Positions 1-7,292 of a DNA stretch of 64,000 bases are shown here, one piece after another. Made by a program: the position numbers and the translations under genes. The stretch lies in the NCBI GenBank assembly GCA_019314375.1, contig JAFCZJ010000001.1:17510-81509 (forward strand). The letters are read 5' to 3'. The number at the start of each line of letters is the position of its first letter. The stretch's first letter is position 1. The notes under the pieces are model-generated. The model was given only the letters and a program-made list of their open reading frames with translations, ran no database searches and had not been told where the DNA came from. The DNA is from Deltaproteobacteria bacterium (GTDB lineage: Bacteria > Myxococcota > B64-G9).

Positions 1-288
1 CACGATTCGATACCAATCCTTGGCTCGATGGGTCTTGCCGGCCGCGGCCTCCATCTTGGCCTGCACCAGGCAGTCCTTGGTCAGTTCCATGGCCTGGGCG
101 GTGGTCTCGTTGGGCTCGACCTCTTGCACCTGGGCCACTGCAGGCGTTGGCGGCTGGGTGGGCTTGTCCACCTTGGCTGTTCCAGCAGCCGGATCAGCAG
201 GACCGTCGGTGGATTTCTCATCGGGGCAACCCGCAACAAAGAAGGCCCCGAGCAAGACAAATAACAGCGTATACATGGGTTTTCGCAT
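1..288 (-). CDS. lipoprotein, N-terminal part (runs off the window)
   Basis: Only the first 96 codons are present; the gene continues beyond base 1. The start ATG at 288 follows a strong GGAGG Shine-Dalgarno. The product opens with a basic, hydrophobic signal peptide ending in a lipobox (VAGC), so it should be processed by signal peptidase II and anchored by a lipidated cysteine near residue 21. A Pro/Thr-rich linker follows, then a VEPNETTAQA stretch. That motif resembles the start of PPC-type (bacterial pre-peptidase C-terminal) domains, which are common in secreted deltaproteobacterial proteins; this link is tentative. It is divergent from the DUF2804 gene, with a 95-bp intergenic space. 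The function of the missing body cannot be judged. Confidence 0.75.
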   Translation of the reverse strand, partial: MRKPMYTLLFVLLGAFFVAGCPDEKSTDGPADPAAGTAKVDKPTQPPTPAVAQVQEVEPNETTAQAMELTKDCLVQAKMEAAAGKTHRAKDWYRIV

Positions 289-383
289 TGGATTCCCTCC
301 GGAATTAGCATGCCAATTTCCCGGGCATTACAACCGGCCAAAGCCCCCTTGTCAAGGCAAGCGCCTGCGACTACGATGGCCTC

Positions 384-1430
384 ATGAATCCAATCCAAGA
401 CAAGGTCCCCGAACGGCTTGTTGGCCCAGATGGCCATCCCTTGTTTGGCTGCTACCAGGGAGCCATCTCGGACGCATCTTTGCAGTACCTGAGCGGGGCA
501 CATGCACGCGGCGGACTGGCCAAGTTGCGTAGCGAAAAACGCTGGCACTTTATCGGCATCAGCACTGAGTCCATTTTCGCATCCATGGCGATCATCAAGA
601 TGGGCTATGCCTCGGCGGCCTTCGTCTACGTTTTTGATCGCGCCGAGGGTCGCTTCCTGCTGGATGAATCCGTCATGGGCCTGCCCGGGCCCATGTGTCG
701 CATTCAAGACCATCCCATCGACGGAGCCTCGAGTGCCTTTCGACTGCCGGGCATGCGGCTTTCGCTTCTGGGCCCATCGGGCGAAGGTTTGCTCCATGTG
801 CGAGCCAACCTGAGTGGGGGCTGGCCGGCCCTCGACATCGCGATCGAACTGGATACCGCTGCCGCCCCGACGGCCATGACCGCCATCTGTCCTGTCCACG
901 GCCAGGGTTCGGTCAACCTGACCGTCAAGCAGGTGGCCATGCCCGTACGCGGACGAATCCTGGTCGACGATCGACGGATCGATCTGGACGGCAGCCAATG
1001 TTGGGGCTTGCTGGACTATACCCATGGCTATCTGGATCGAAACACGAATTGGATGTGGGCCTGTGCCGGAGGCCCGGCCTCCCCTCGGGCCAAGCGCCGC
1101 GTGGGCTTTAATCTCTGCGCGGGCCACAACGAAAACGTAGAAAACGTGATCTGGATCGGTGACGAAATGTACCCCGTGAGCCCGGTGCAGTTTCACCGGG
1201 GCACGGAGGGACCCGACGCGCCCTGGCAGATGAAGTCGGATGACGGCGAAGTCGATCTCACCTTCCGCCCCGAAGGCATGCGCTCGGAAGATCGGGACAT
1301 GGGCATCGTGGCCAACCATTTCATGCAACCCGTGGGCACCTTCCACGGCAGTCTGCGAGACAAGCGCAATCGCAAAGTAACCATTGATGGCCTGGCCGGC
1401 ATCTGCGAAGAGCACGCCTCCCGCTGGTAG
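384..1430 (+). CDS. DUF2804 family protein
   Basis: A 348-residue soluble protein with no signal peptide or membrane segment. It matches the DUF2804 family in length and in landmarks I recognise: an early RSEKRWHFIGI stretch, a central HGQGS/K-Q block, the LLDYTHGYLDRNTNW segment and a C-terminal HFMQPVGTFHGSL. The family has a lipocalin/carotenoid-hydratase-like fold but no settled activity, so no reaction is assigned. The ATG at 384 has only a weak upstream purine run (GATGG), and the start could be slightly different. It stands alone between two divergent or independent lipoprotein genes, so context does not suggest a pathway. Confidence 0.8.
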   Translation: MNPIQDKVPERLVGPDGHPLFGCYQGAISDASLQYLSGAHARGGLAKLRSEKRWHFIGISTESIFASMAIIKMGYASAAFVYVFDRAEGRFLLDESVMGLPGPMCRIQDHPIDGASSAFRLPGMRLSLLGPSGEGLLHVRANLSGGWPALDIAIELDTAAAPTAMTAICPVHGQGSVNLTVKQVAMPVRGRILVDDRRIDLDGSQCWGLLDYTHGYLDRNTNWMWACAGGPASPRAKRRVGFNLCAGHNENVENVIWIGDEMYPVSPVQFHRGTEGPDAPWQMKSDDGEVDLTFRPEGMRSEDRDMGIVANHFMQPVGTFHGSLRDKRNRKVTIDGLAGICEEHASRW

Positions 1431-1461
1431 CCCGATTTGCGTGCTCTTGCGGCACAGGCCA

Positions 1462-1558
1462 TGACAAAAATGTCAAGCCCCGCCCAAATCTCAATAAACA
1501 CTCTCTAGTCTTTTCAGGGTATTAGAGAAATACAGCCTTGCGAACAGTCTGGAACAGT
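1462..1558 (+). promoter_or_regulatory. upstream region with short inverted and direct repeats
   Basis: The gap between the DUF2804 gene and the lipoprotein gene contains a perfect 5-bp inverted repeat with a 4-base loop (TGACA/TGTCA, 1462-1475). It also holds two GAACAGT copies at 1542-1548 and 1552-1558, whose starts are 10 bp apart, about one helical turn. This spacing is typical of a dimeric regulator site. No convincing -35/-10 pair was found; a TATCAT at 1574-1579 is the best -10 candidate. Assignment as an operator is inference. Confidence 0.25.
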
Positions 1559-1598
1559 TCTTGCTGCATGGTCTATCATCAATCCTAAGGAGCCTGAC

Positions 1599-2453
1599 AT
1601 GCGCGCCGGAACCATCCTGCTTTCATTTTTCCTGGGCTTTGTGCTCTTGCATGGCGTTGGCTGTATGCCATCGACCTACCAAATTCAACGGGCGGCCCTG
1701 GTGAGCCCGCCGGCCCCCCCCATGTGGTCCGGCAAAACTCGCCCTTCGGGCTTTGCCATGGGCAACTCCACCGTGGTTTGGAAAAACCCACCTGAAAAAT
1801 CAGAACTATCCGATTCGGGACTCTATGTGGCCTCCACGCAGTTCGACGGCACCATCCACATAGACCTGGGCCCCACGGGCACCGTGTCTTTGTGGATACC
1901 CATGTCCTACGGATTCAAGGAAGCCTCCTTCGCCGCGGCCGACTGCCTGGTGTCGCGACCCGATCGAGGCGTCTTCACCGGCGGCATCGGCGTGGGCGGA
2001 AGCTTCCCTCTTTCTTCCATGTGGTACTTGGGTACAAGCTTAGAGACATCCCTGGCCTTCATCCCCACCCACATCGAAGCCCACTGCGTCGCCAACTGCA
2101 GCCCCAGCGACACCGACGTCGACAAAATTGAAACGGACGCGATACCCGTCATACGCTGGAGCCTAACCGGGGGCTTAGACCTGGGCTTCATGCGCATCTT
2201 TGCGGGCATCGGCCTGCGCAATCATCCCACCAACACGCAACTAGACTACGACTGGTCCTACATAGAGGAAGACATCGACGCCGAAGTACAATTCGGCCCC
2301 ATCTACGGCACGGTGGGAGGCGGCGTGGAAATCGATCTCGGCGACGTCGTCAGCGTCCTCGCCCAAATCTACCAACCCTTCCCCCTCTACCGAGACGACC
2401 TGATCTACGGCCCCATCGCCGGCATCACGCTGGATCTACATATGGGTCGATAA
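1599..2453 (+). CDS. probable outer-membrane lipoprotein, beta-barrel-like
   Basis: A 284-residue protein with a clear signal peptide and lipobox (HGVGC, Cys about residue 22). The start ATG is preceded by AAGGAG at 7 bp. The mature part alternates short hydrophobic/aromatic strands with Gly-rich turns and acidic loops, ending in an amphipathic strand block near DLGDVVSVLAQIYQPF, which suggests an outer-membrane beta-barrel or barrel-like surface protein. A cysteine pair (HCVANC, about residues 165-170) could form a disulfide. I do not recognise a named family. The 168-bp upstream gap holds short repeats that may be regulatory. Confidence 0.65.
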   Translation: MRAGTILLSFFLGFVLLHGVGCMPSTYQIQRAALVSPPAPPMWSGKTRPSGFAMGNSTVVWKNPPEKSELSDSGLYVASTQFDGTIHIDLGPTGTVSLWIPMSYGFKEASFAAADCLVSRPDRGVFTGGIGVGGSFPLSSMWYLGTSLETSLAFIPTHIEAHCVANCSPSDTDVDKIETDAIPVIRWSLTGGLDLGFMRIFAGIGLRNHPTNTQLDYDWSYIEEDIDAEVQFGPIYGTVGGGVEIDLGDVVSVLAQIYQPFPLYRDDLIYGPIAGITLDLHMGR

Positions 2454-2498
2454 AGCAGGCGTTGACCGAGGATCGCACGGCGTGTCAAGCTGAAAGCC

Positions 2499-3350
2499 GT
2501 GAATACCATTCGCCTCCTCAGCTTCGTCCTGTTGTTCTTGTTTTGCCTGGCTTGCCAGGCCAAAGAGATCCCGCCGGAAGTACACAAGCAGGCGGCACCG
2601 ACTCCGCAGACTCCAAAAGCGACACAGCCCAGCTCAACGCTTCGGCACATCATCATCCTGACCGGAGGGGCGAAGGCAGAGCAGCGCCTTCCTCTGATTG
2701 TCGCCTTGCATGGCCTGGGCAATACCTCAGAGGGCTTTGCTCGGCTGTTTACGACCTTTCAGCGGCCGGCCCGGGTGCTGCTGCCGGAGGGCCCCTTGCC
2801 GGCGCGTGGCCAGGGGCATAGTTGGTTTCGCATCCGCTTGACCGATGGGCATTTGCGGCTCAATGAGCAACAAATTTTGGATGCGAGCAAGCAAATCGCT
2901 TTGCTTACGAAGCAAATCCAAAAAGAAAACCCGACCCTTGGACAACCCATCCTCACCGGATTCTCCCAGGGCGGCATTCTGTCTTATGCGCTGGCCTTGC
3001 ATCATCCGGATACTTTTTCTGTTGTGCTGCCCGTGGCCGGCTGGCTGCCTGAGTCGCTGGTGCCCAAAGAAATACAAACCAAGGTCGCACCGAAGATTCG
3101 GGCACTTCATGGCGAAGCCGATCCCATCGTACGCCACGCCTCCACCAAACGATTGCACGATCGCTTGAACAAGCTGGGCCTGGATGCAAAGCTCAAAAGC
3201 TATCCAAATGTTCGGCACACCATCAACACGCCGATGCGCGCCGAGCTTTTTCGGCTGCTTGGCGAGGCAATGAAAGAGAACCAGGAGACAATACATGGGC
3301 GAGAAGAAAGAAGACCAGGGAATCCAAGTCGAGCATCTACCCATCGATGA
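2499..3350 (+). CDS. lipoprotein alpha/beta hydrolase, phospholipase/carboxylesterase-like
   Basis: A 283-residue protein with GTG as the likely start, a signal peptide and a lipobox (CLAC, Cys about residue 19). The mature part is a phospholipase/carboxylesterase-type alpha/beta hydrolase. It has the LPLIVALHGLGN oxyanion-hole strand, a GFSQGG nucleophile elbow (catalytic Ser), an Asp in HGEADPIV and a His in NVRHTI. These complete the Ser-Asp-His triad, so an active esterase exposed in the periplasm or outer membrane is likely; the substrate is unknown. The last ~20 residues are Arg-rich and out of character, because this frame is overlapped by a small ORF with its own ribosome-binding site at 3295. 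The gene end may therefore be a recent read-through. Confidence 0.8.
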   Translation: MNTIRLLSFVLLFLFCLACQAKEIPPEVHKQAAPTPQTPKATQPSSTLRHIIILTGGAKAEQRLPLIVALHGLGNTSEGFARLFTTFQRPARVLLPEGPLPARGQGHSWFRIRLTDGHLRLNEQQILDASKQIALLTKQIQKENPTLGQPILTGFSQGGILSYALALHHPDTFSVVLPVAGWLPESLVPKEIQTKVAPKIRALHGEADPIVRHASTKRLHDRLNKLGLDAKLKSYPNVRHTINTPMRAELFRLLGEAMKENQETIHGREERRPGNPSRASTHR

Positions 3351-3384
3351 GCACTTGCAACAAATGGGTGTTCGCTCCTGGTAA
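3295..3384 (+). CDS. possible 29-residue microprotein overlapping the hydrolase 3' end
   Basis: An ATG at 3295 lies 8 bases after an AGGAG, in a different frame from the hydrolase, and reads 29 codons to a TAA. The peptide is highly charged (Glu/Lys/Asp/His) and ends in MGVRSW. It has no signal or membrane segment. The good ribosome-binding site and the unnatural Arg-rich tail of the overlapping hydrolase both favour this frame being translated, possibly coupled to the hydrolase. It could equally be the broken N-terminus of a lost gene. No family recognised. Confidence 0.35.
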   Translation: MGEKKEDQGIQVEHLPIDEHLQQMGVRSW

Positions 3385-3391
3385 AAAAACA

Positions 3392-3967
3392 CTACCGCTT
3401 CGGCGAAGAGGACTGATCGAGAAGGCGCAGCGAGGCGACCACCGCATCGAGTTGCTTTTCAGCCTGGCCGCGCTTGTCCCATTTGCATCCCGCCTGAAAA
3501 ACGAAAACCTCGTTGGTCCCCGGCCTGGGAATCAGATATTCCTTGAGCAACCAGCTGCCCTTGCTGCTCGTTGACTGATAGCGAACAAAGCGCCCCTGAT
3601 GCGGACCACAGGCAAAACCGCCCGAACCGACCTCCTCAAGCTTCGATCGATGGTGGCCCTGCATGTCCTTTTTAAACTGACGGAGGTAGCCGGTGAGGAA
3701 AGCCTCAAAATTCTGCCCCGAAGATCGGGTATAAATTCGCAAACTGATGCCCACGTCACCTTTGGACAAGTCCGCCTTCACCAAATTGGTCGAACGCGGA
3801 TAGGTCTTGACCTTCCAGTCTTGTGGGCAGGATATCGAATAAGCCCATCGCTGACTGACGACCTTCCTGAAAGAATCCGAGGACGACCCCTTGCGATCCT
3901 GCTCCGCGCAGGCATACGAAGTCACAACTTGAACCAAAGCAAACAATAGGATCGCAAGCTTGTTCAT
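3392..3967 (-). CDS. small secreted protein, PsbP/DcrB-like
   Basis: A 191-residue protein with a signal peptide ending around SYACA. The mature domain begins with an RWAYSISCPQDWKV strand followed by alternating beta-strands and one long helix, ending VVASLRLL. That layout is typical of the PsbP/DUF1795 (DcrB-like) fold found in small exported proteins. It is most likely periplasmic; its ligand is unknown. ATG at 3967 is chosen over an adjacent in-frame GTG at 3970. It is the last gene of the minus-strand run beginning near 12.8 kb and follows the DUF362 gene by about a dozen bases. It converges with the hydrolase/microprotein genes. Confidence 0.6.
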   Translation of the reverse strand: MNKLAILLFALVQVVTSYACAEQDRKGSSSDSFRKVVSQRWAYSISCPQDWKVKTYPRSTNLVKADLSKGDVGISLRIYTRSSGQNFEAFLTGYLRQFKKDMQGHHRSKLEEVGSGGFACGPHQGRFVRYQSTSSKGSWLLKEYLIPRPGTNEVFVFQAGCKWDKRGQAEKQLDAVVASLRLLDQSSSPKR

Positions 3968-3979
3968 CACTCAGCTTCC

Positions 3980-5269
3980 CTAGCGCTTTGATGAAGAGTG
4001 ACGCCTTCGTCGGGCCTCGAATTCTGGTGCTTCTTTGATGGCCATGCCCAAAAATCCCGCGGCCATGCCCAAAAGCTTGGCCGAGGACTTCCCCCAATCG
4101 GGTTCGGGTCCCAGATCGGGAAAACCCCGTTCGTCCGGTGTCAGATTTTCCCAATTGGCGAACAAGTGCCCCCAATCGCTCTCCAAGACCTTCTTCACCC
4201 TGTCTTGACCCAGGCGGGGATACCAGTAAGCGTCGTGGTAGACGATGGAGGCAAGATAAGACCAGGGTGCAAGCCAGGACTTGAGTGACCATTCCAGGAT
4301 CGGCTTGAGCCCGCCCCAATAAATCTGATGCTGCATGCGGGCCGCGAAAGTCATGTTCTTGAAGGGCCCGACGAAGTTCCAGTTTTCTTCGGCGGCTTTT
4401 ACATCGCCGACGATGCGAATCTTGGCGGGGTCCGCGCAGCCTAAGCCCGCGTCGTGGGCCAGGCGCAGGTAGCGAAGCTCCATGGGATCGAAACCCATGA
4501 GTTTTGCCGCCACGGCATCGATGGCCACCTGATCGCTTGAGGCGAGTATGACGTTTTTGACTTGCGGGTCCATGCAACGAGGACCGGGCCCATCGCCCGC
4601 GAAGGTGCCGTCCATGACGGCAAACAGCCCCTTGTGGATTTTTTTCTGAATGCGCAGCAGATCCACCAGGGTTTCGTGGATGACCGGATGGGACCAGTGT
4701 CGACGCTCATTCAGAAGCCCACCGAAGGCGTTTTTCATGGCACCTGTCGTGGTCGTGAAAACATGGGTCTTGACCGTGGGCAAATGAATGATGTTCTCGC
4801 CGATGAAACGACGCGGAATGCTAAAACCGTCCGGATAGACATCGTTGAGCACCAGGAACTTATCGGCGAGATCGCCGACCGCCTCGCGGATGTCGACCCA
4901 CTCTTCCCCGCCCTCGTATAGATGGATGTTGCGCAGGCCGTGATGTTCCACCACGGGCAGTTGCTTGTTCTCGCGTTCACCCAGCTTGGAGTCGATGACC
5001 ACCGTGCGATTGTGGCAGGCGTGGATGAGTTCGCGTTTGTAGCCGTCCGCCAACATGGCTCGAATGACGCCGTCTAACTGCCAGGGGGTCGTGGAGGATG
5101 CCGGATAAAAATGATGCCAGGAAATGTTGACCTTCAAGGCCGTGTCCACGGCCGAATCGATTTCATCCTGGTAGCCGGCAAGGTTCATCAGCTCATGGGT
5201 GTCTTCGATGATGCTCCGGGGCTTGGTTCTGAGTATGGCGACCGTTGCGGTCTTGGTGGTTTTGGACAT
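3980..5269 (-). CDS. DUF362 domain-containing protein
   Basis: A 429-residue cytosolic protein of the DUF362 family. The hallmark block HLPTVKTHVFTTTTGAMKN, followed by AFGGLL, sits near residues 165-190. A later VILASSDQVAIDAVAAKLMG segment matches the family's second conserved region. Unlike many members, no 4Fe-4S CX2CX2CX3C cluster is visible, so it is the iron-sulphur-free form. Activity is unknown. A strong AGAGGAGG ribosome-binding site lies just before the ATG. It follows pgeF by 11 bp in the same operon, but I cannot link the two functionally. Confidence 0.85.
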   Translation of the reverse strand: MSKTTKTATVAILRTKPRSIIEDTHELMNLAGYQDEIDSAVDTALKVNISWHHFYPASSTTPWQLDGVIRAMLADGYKRELIHACHNRTVVIDSKLGERENKQLPVVEHHGLRNIHLYEGGEEWVDIREAVGDLADKFLVLNDVYPDGFSIPRRFIGENIIHLPTVKTHVFTTTTGAMKNAFGGLLNERRHWSHPVIHETLVDLLRIQKKIHKGLFAVMDGTFAGDGPGPRCMDPQVKNVILASSDQVAIDAVAAKLMGFDPMELRYLRLAHDAGLGCADPAKIRIVGDVKAAEENWNFVGPFKNMTFAARMQHQIYWGGLKPILEWSLKSWLAPWSYLASIVYHDAYWYPRLGQDRVKKVLESDWGHLFANWENLTPDERGFPDLGPEPDWGKSSAKLLGMAAGFLGMAIKEAPEFEARRRRHSSSKR

Positions 5270-5280
5270 GCGTTCCTCCT

Positions 5281-6126
5281 CTACGACACATCTTGCCGGG
5301 CCGATGGGTCGGGCGCAAGACCGATGAAGGCCATTTGTCGTCCTGTTTTGCCCTTGTCCCGACGATGGGAAAAAAACTGCGCTGCAAGGTGGTGGGTGCA
5401 GAGATTCAGGCTTTCGACATGCTCAGCCAAAAGTCCTGCGTCTACGAGGTGTTGTTGATTGGCTCGGATCAAATCCACATACAGGCCCCGGCTGTCTTCC
5501 AGGGCGACCTCCCCGCCGAAACGATCCGCAAAGGCCGCAAAGACGTCTTCGCCGACCTCGAAATTTTGGGGACCGATGCAGGGGCCGAGGCAGGCCAACA
5601 TGTGACCTGGGCTACAGCCGTATTCCCTTTTCATTGCCGCCACGGCCTTGGCGGCGATGCCCGAAAGACTGCCTCGCCATCCCGCGTGAACGGCAGCCAC
5701 GACCCCTTTATCCGGAGCATAGAGCAGTAGAGGCAGGCAGTCGGCGGTTCGCACCGCAAGCAAAATATCTTGTCGATTGGTAATGCTGCCGTCGAAACGA
5801 CGGTCTTCTTCGGGGGCCAAAGTCCTCGAAGGGGGCAGGTGTTCCGGCGATCCATCGACGACCAGGAGTTCGTCGCCGTGTACCTGATTGATGCCGACCA
5901 CCTCGGACCAGGGGCGCTTCAACAGGCTGGCCAACCTCAGCCGATTGGACTCAACCGCCTGATGATCATCACCCACCTTCTCGGAAAGATTGAACGACGA
6001 AAAGGCACCCTGGCTTACGCCCCCGATTCTTGTCGTGAAACCGTGAACCACCCCCGGCACGGACAACAAAGAAGCGCGAAGAATTGAAGCATCCAAGACG
6101 GTCTCCTTGATCCACTTGATGGTCAT
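5281..6126 (-). CDS. pgeF: peptidoglycan editing factor PgeF (laccase-domain, YfiH family)
   Basis: A 281-residue protein of the multicopper-oxidase-like/YfiH family. The conserved zinc/catalytic triad is visible: His83 in NQVHG, Cys130 in ADCLP and His147 in HAGWRG, with CLGPCIGP behind it. In E. coli this enzyme corrects peptidoglycan precursors by removing wrongly incorporated L-Ser; homologs also act on purine nucleosides. The first seven residues (MTIKWIK) appear to derive from sequence brought in with the upstream rhuM insert. From Glu8 onward the 5' end is duplicated at 7242-7289. The current ATG has only a weak ribosome-binding site, 9 bp after the rhuM stop, so expression may have changed. 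Confidence 0.92.
   Translation of the reverse strand: MTIKWIKETVLDASILRASLLSVPGVVHGFTTRIGGVSQGAFSSFNLSEKVGDDHQAVESNRLRLASLLKRPWSEVVGINQVHGDELLVVDGSPEHLPPSRTLAPEEDRRFDGSITNRQDILLAVRTADCLPLLLYAPDKGVVAAVHAGWRGSLSGIAAKAVAAMKREYGCSPGHMLACLGPCIGPQNFEVGEDVFAAFADRFGGEVALEDSRGLYVDLIRANQQHLVDAGLLAEHVESLNLCTHHLAAQFFSHRRDKGKTGRQMAFIGLAPDPSARQDVS
6058..6105 (-). repeat. direct repeat copy 1 (inside pgeF), partner at 7242-7289
   Basis: This copy lies within pgeF codons 8-23. Its partner at 7242-7289 is in the same orientation, beside the rlmI stop. The best-conserved core is 27 of 29 bases (6078-6106 versus 7262-7290). The pair brackets rhuM like attL/attR of a small integrated element. No integrase is present. 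Confidence 0.7.
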
Positions 6127-6135
6127 ACCGCAAAG

Positions 6136-7233
6136 CTATTGCTTCTTCTTGCCAGAACACTCAGCAGTGCCCTTGCCGGTTTTGGGCTTCGGCTTGGAAT
6201 CGACAAAACGCTGTTCGCCGATCAGCTTCACCTCACTCACGGCCTCCTCGAAGTGTTTTTCCACCGGAGTTGGCACGGCTCGTCGCTCTGCGGCGAAGCG
6301 ATCGTACTCGATCTCAGCCACGGACATTGCTTCTTCGTGGGAGACCTGGCCGGCATGCGAGAGGATTTGACGTTCGGAGATGCTCAGAAAGTCATCGAGC
6401 TTTCGGACCCAGTCGGCCATATACATGGGTTTGCGCCCCAATGCCTGCAGCTCCGCGAACTCAAGGTATGCCATAACGATACGATTGAGCGTTTCGAGCT
6501 CATCCTCATCAAGGTAGTTCTTGGCGATGGTGATGTCCGATTTTCGGGGACGCTCCCCTACCCAGCTCTTGAGTCCCATATGGGGTTTGTTCGCATCGGC
6601 TCGCGCAACGACGATCTCGGCCGCAGTTTGGCCGTGCACGGCCCAATGCATCTTGTTTTGCACGGTGGCGAAGAAACGATTGGATGCCTCGGTACTCGGA
6701 TCGTAGTCGATGCTGGTGGCGTAGATCTCCAGTACTTTCTTCCAGAATACCTTCTCCGATGAACGGATGTCGCGGATGCGCTCGAGCAGCTCGTCGAAGT
6801 AGTTGCCACCGCCGGCCCGCTTGAGCCTCTCGTCGTCGAGGATAAAGCCCTTGATGATGTATTCACGCAGGCGCTGGGTGGCCCAGATACGAAACTGGGT
6901 GCCTCTGTGCGACTTCACCCGGTAGCCGACCGAGATGATGACATCAAGGTTGTAGTAGTCAACGTTGCGCGTAACCTCACGGGCCCCTTCTTTTTGAACC
7001 GTTGCATATTTTGCAACGGTTGCATCTGATCGAAGCTCGCCCTCATCGAAAACGTTCTTGATATGGCGGGAGATGACCGACTTGTCTCGCTGAAACAGAT
7101 CGGCCATCTGGGTCAGTGACAACGAGGCGGTCTCTCCGGTGAACCGAACCTCCACCCGGGTCAGCCCGTCTTCGGTCTGGTAGAGAAGGAACTCGGCCTC
7201 CTGGCGGATGATGCCGGTCTCGTTGGTCCTCAT
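6136..7233 (-). CDS. rhuM: RhuM family protein
   Basis: A 365-residue full-length member of the RhuM ('virulence protein') family first noted on Salmonella pathogenicity island 3. Visible blocks are a putative helix-turn-helix (LTQMADLFQRDKSVISRHI, about 39-57), the family signature YYNLDVIISVGYRVKS (about 92-107) followed by RFRIWATQ-like residues, and a C-terminal SxAEIEYDRF helix. Its biochemical role is unsettled; RhuM genes usually travel with islands, phages or restriction systems. Here it is a lone cargo gene inside a housekeeping operon, flanked by a 48-bp imperfect direct repeat of the pgeF 5' end, a strong sign of acquisition. Its ATG overlaps the stop of the short remnant ORF (ATGA), so translation may be coupled to rlmI. 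Confidence 0.88.
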   Translation of the reverse strand: MRTNETGIIRQEAEFLLYQTEDGLTRVEVRFTGETASLSLTQMADLFQRDKSVISRHIKNVFDEGELRSDATVAKYATVQKEGAREVTRNVDYYNLDVIISVGYRVKSHRGTQFRIWATQRLREYIIKGFILDDERLKRAGGGNYFDELLERIRDIRSSEKVFWKKVLEIYATSIDYDPSTEASNRFFATVQNKMHWAVHGQTAAEIVVARADANKPHMGLKSWVGERPRKSDITIAKNYLDEDELETLNRIVMAYLEFAELQALGRKPMYMADWVRKLDDFLSISERQILSHAGQVSHEEAMSVAEIEYDRFAAERRAVPTPVEKHFEEAVSEVKLIGEQRFVDSKPKPKTGKGTAECSGKKKQ

Positions 7234-7292
7234 GGGTCCCTCACAGACAACAAGGTACTTTGAAGAATGGAAGCATCCAAGACGGACTCCAT
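7230..7292 (-). pseudogene. remnant of the original pgeF 5' end, now a 20-codon leader ORF
   Basis: An ATG at 7292 overlaps the rlmI stop (TGATG) and reads 20 codons to a TGA that overlaps the rhuM start (ATGA). Residues 2-17 align with PgeF residues 8-23 (12 of 16 identical; 39 of 48 bases by hand count). This is best read as the original, translationally coupled pgeF start, cut off by the rhuM insertion. It may now serve as a leader that couples rlmI translation to rhuM. Confidence 0.7.
7242..7289 (-). repeat. direct repeat copy 2 (between rlmI and rhuM)
   Basis: Partner of the copy at 6058-6105. Codons differ partly at synonymous sites (for example TCC for TCA, TCT for TCC). The two copies therefore had separate histories, and this is not a fresh short target-site duplication. 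Confidence 0.7.

Noticed and set aside
81..1415. 444-codon minus-strand open frame opposite the DUF2804 gene
   Set aside because: It lies antisense to a recognised family protein, its composition (Arg/His/Gly-rich) is typical of a GC-rich shadow frame, and it would also clash with the real lipoprotein start at 288.
6136..7233. Restriction-modification or phage island around rhuM
   Set aside because: RhuM often travels with such systems, but here it is a single gene with housekeeping genes on both sides; no methylase, nuclease or integrase is visible.
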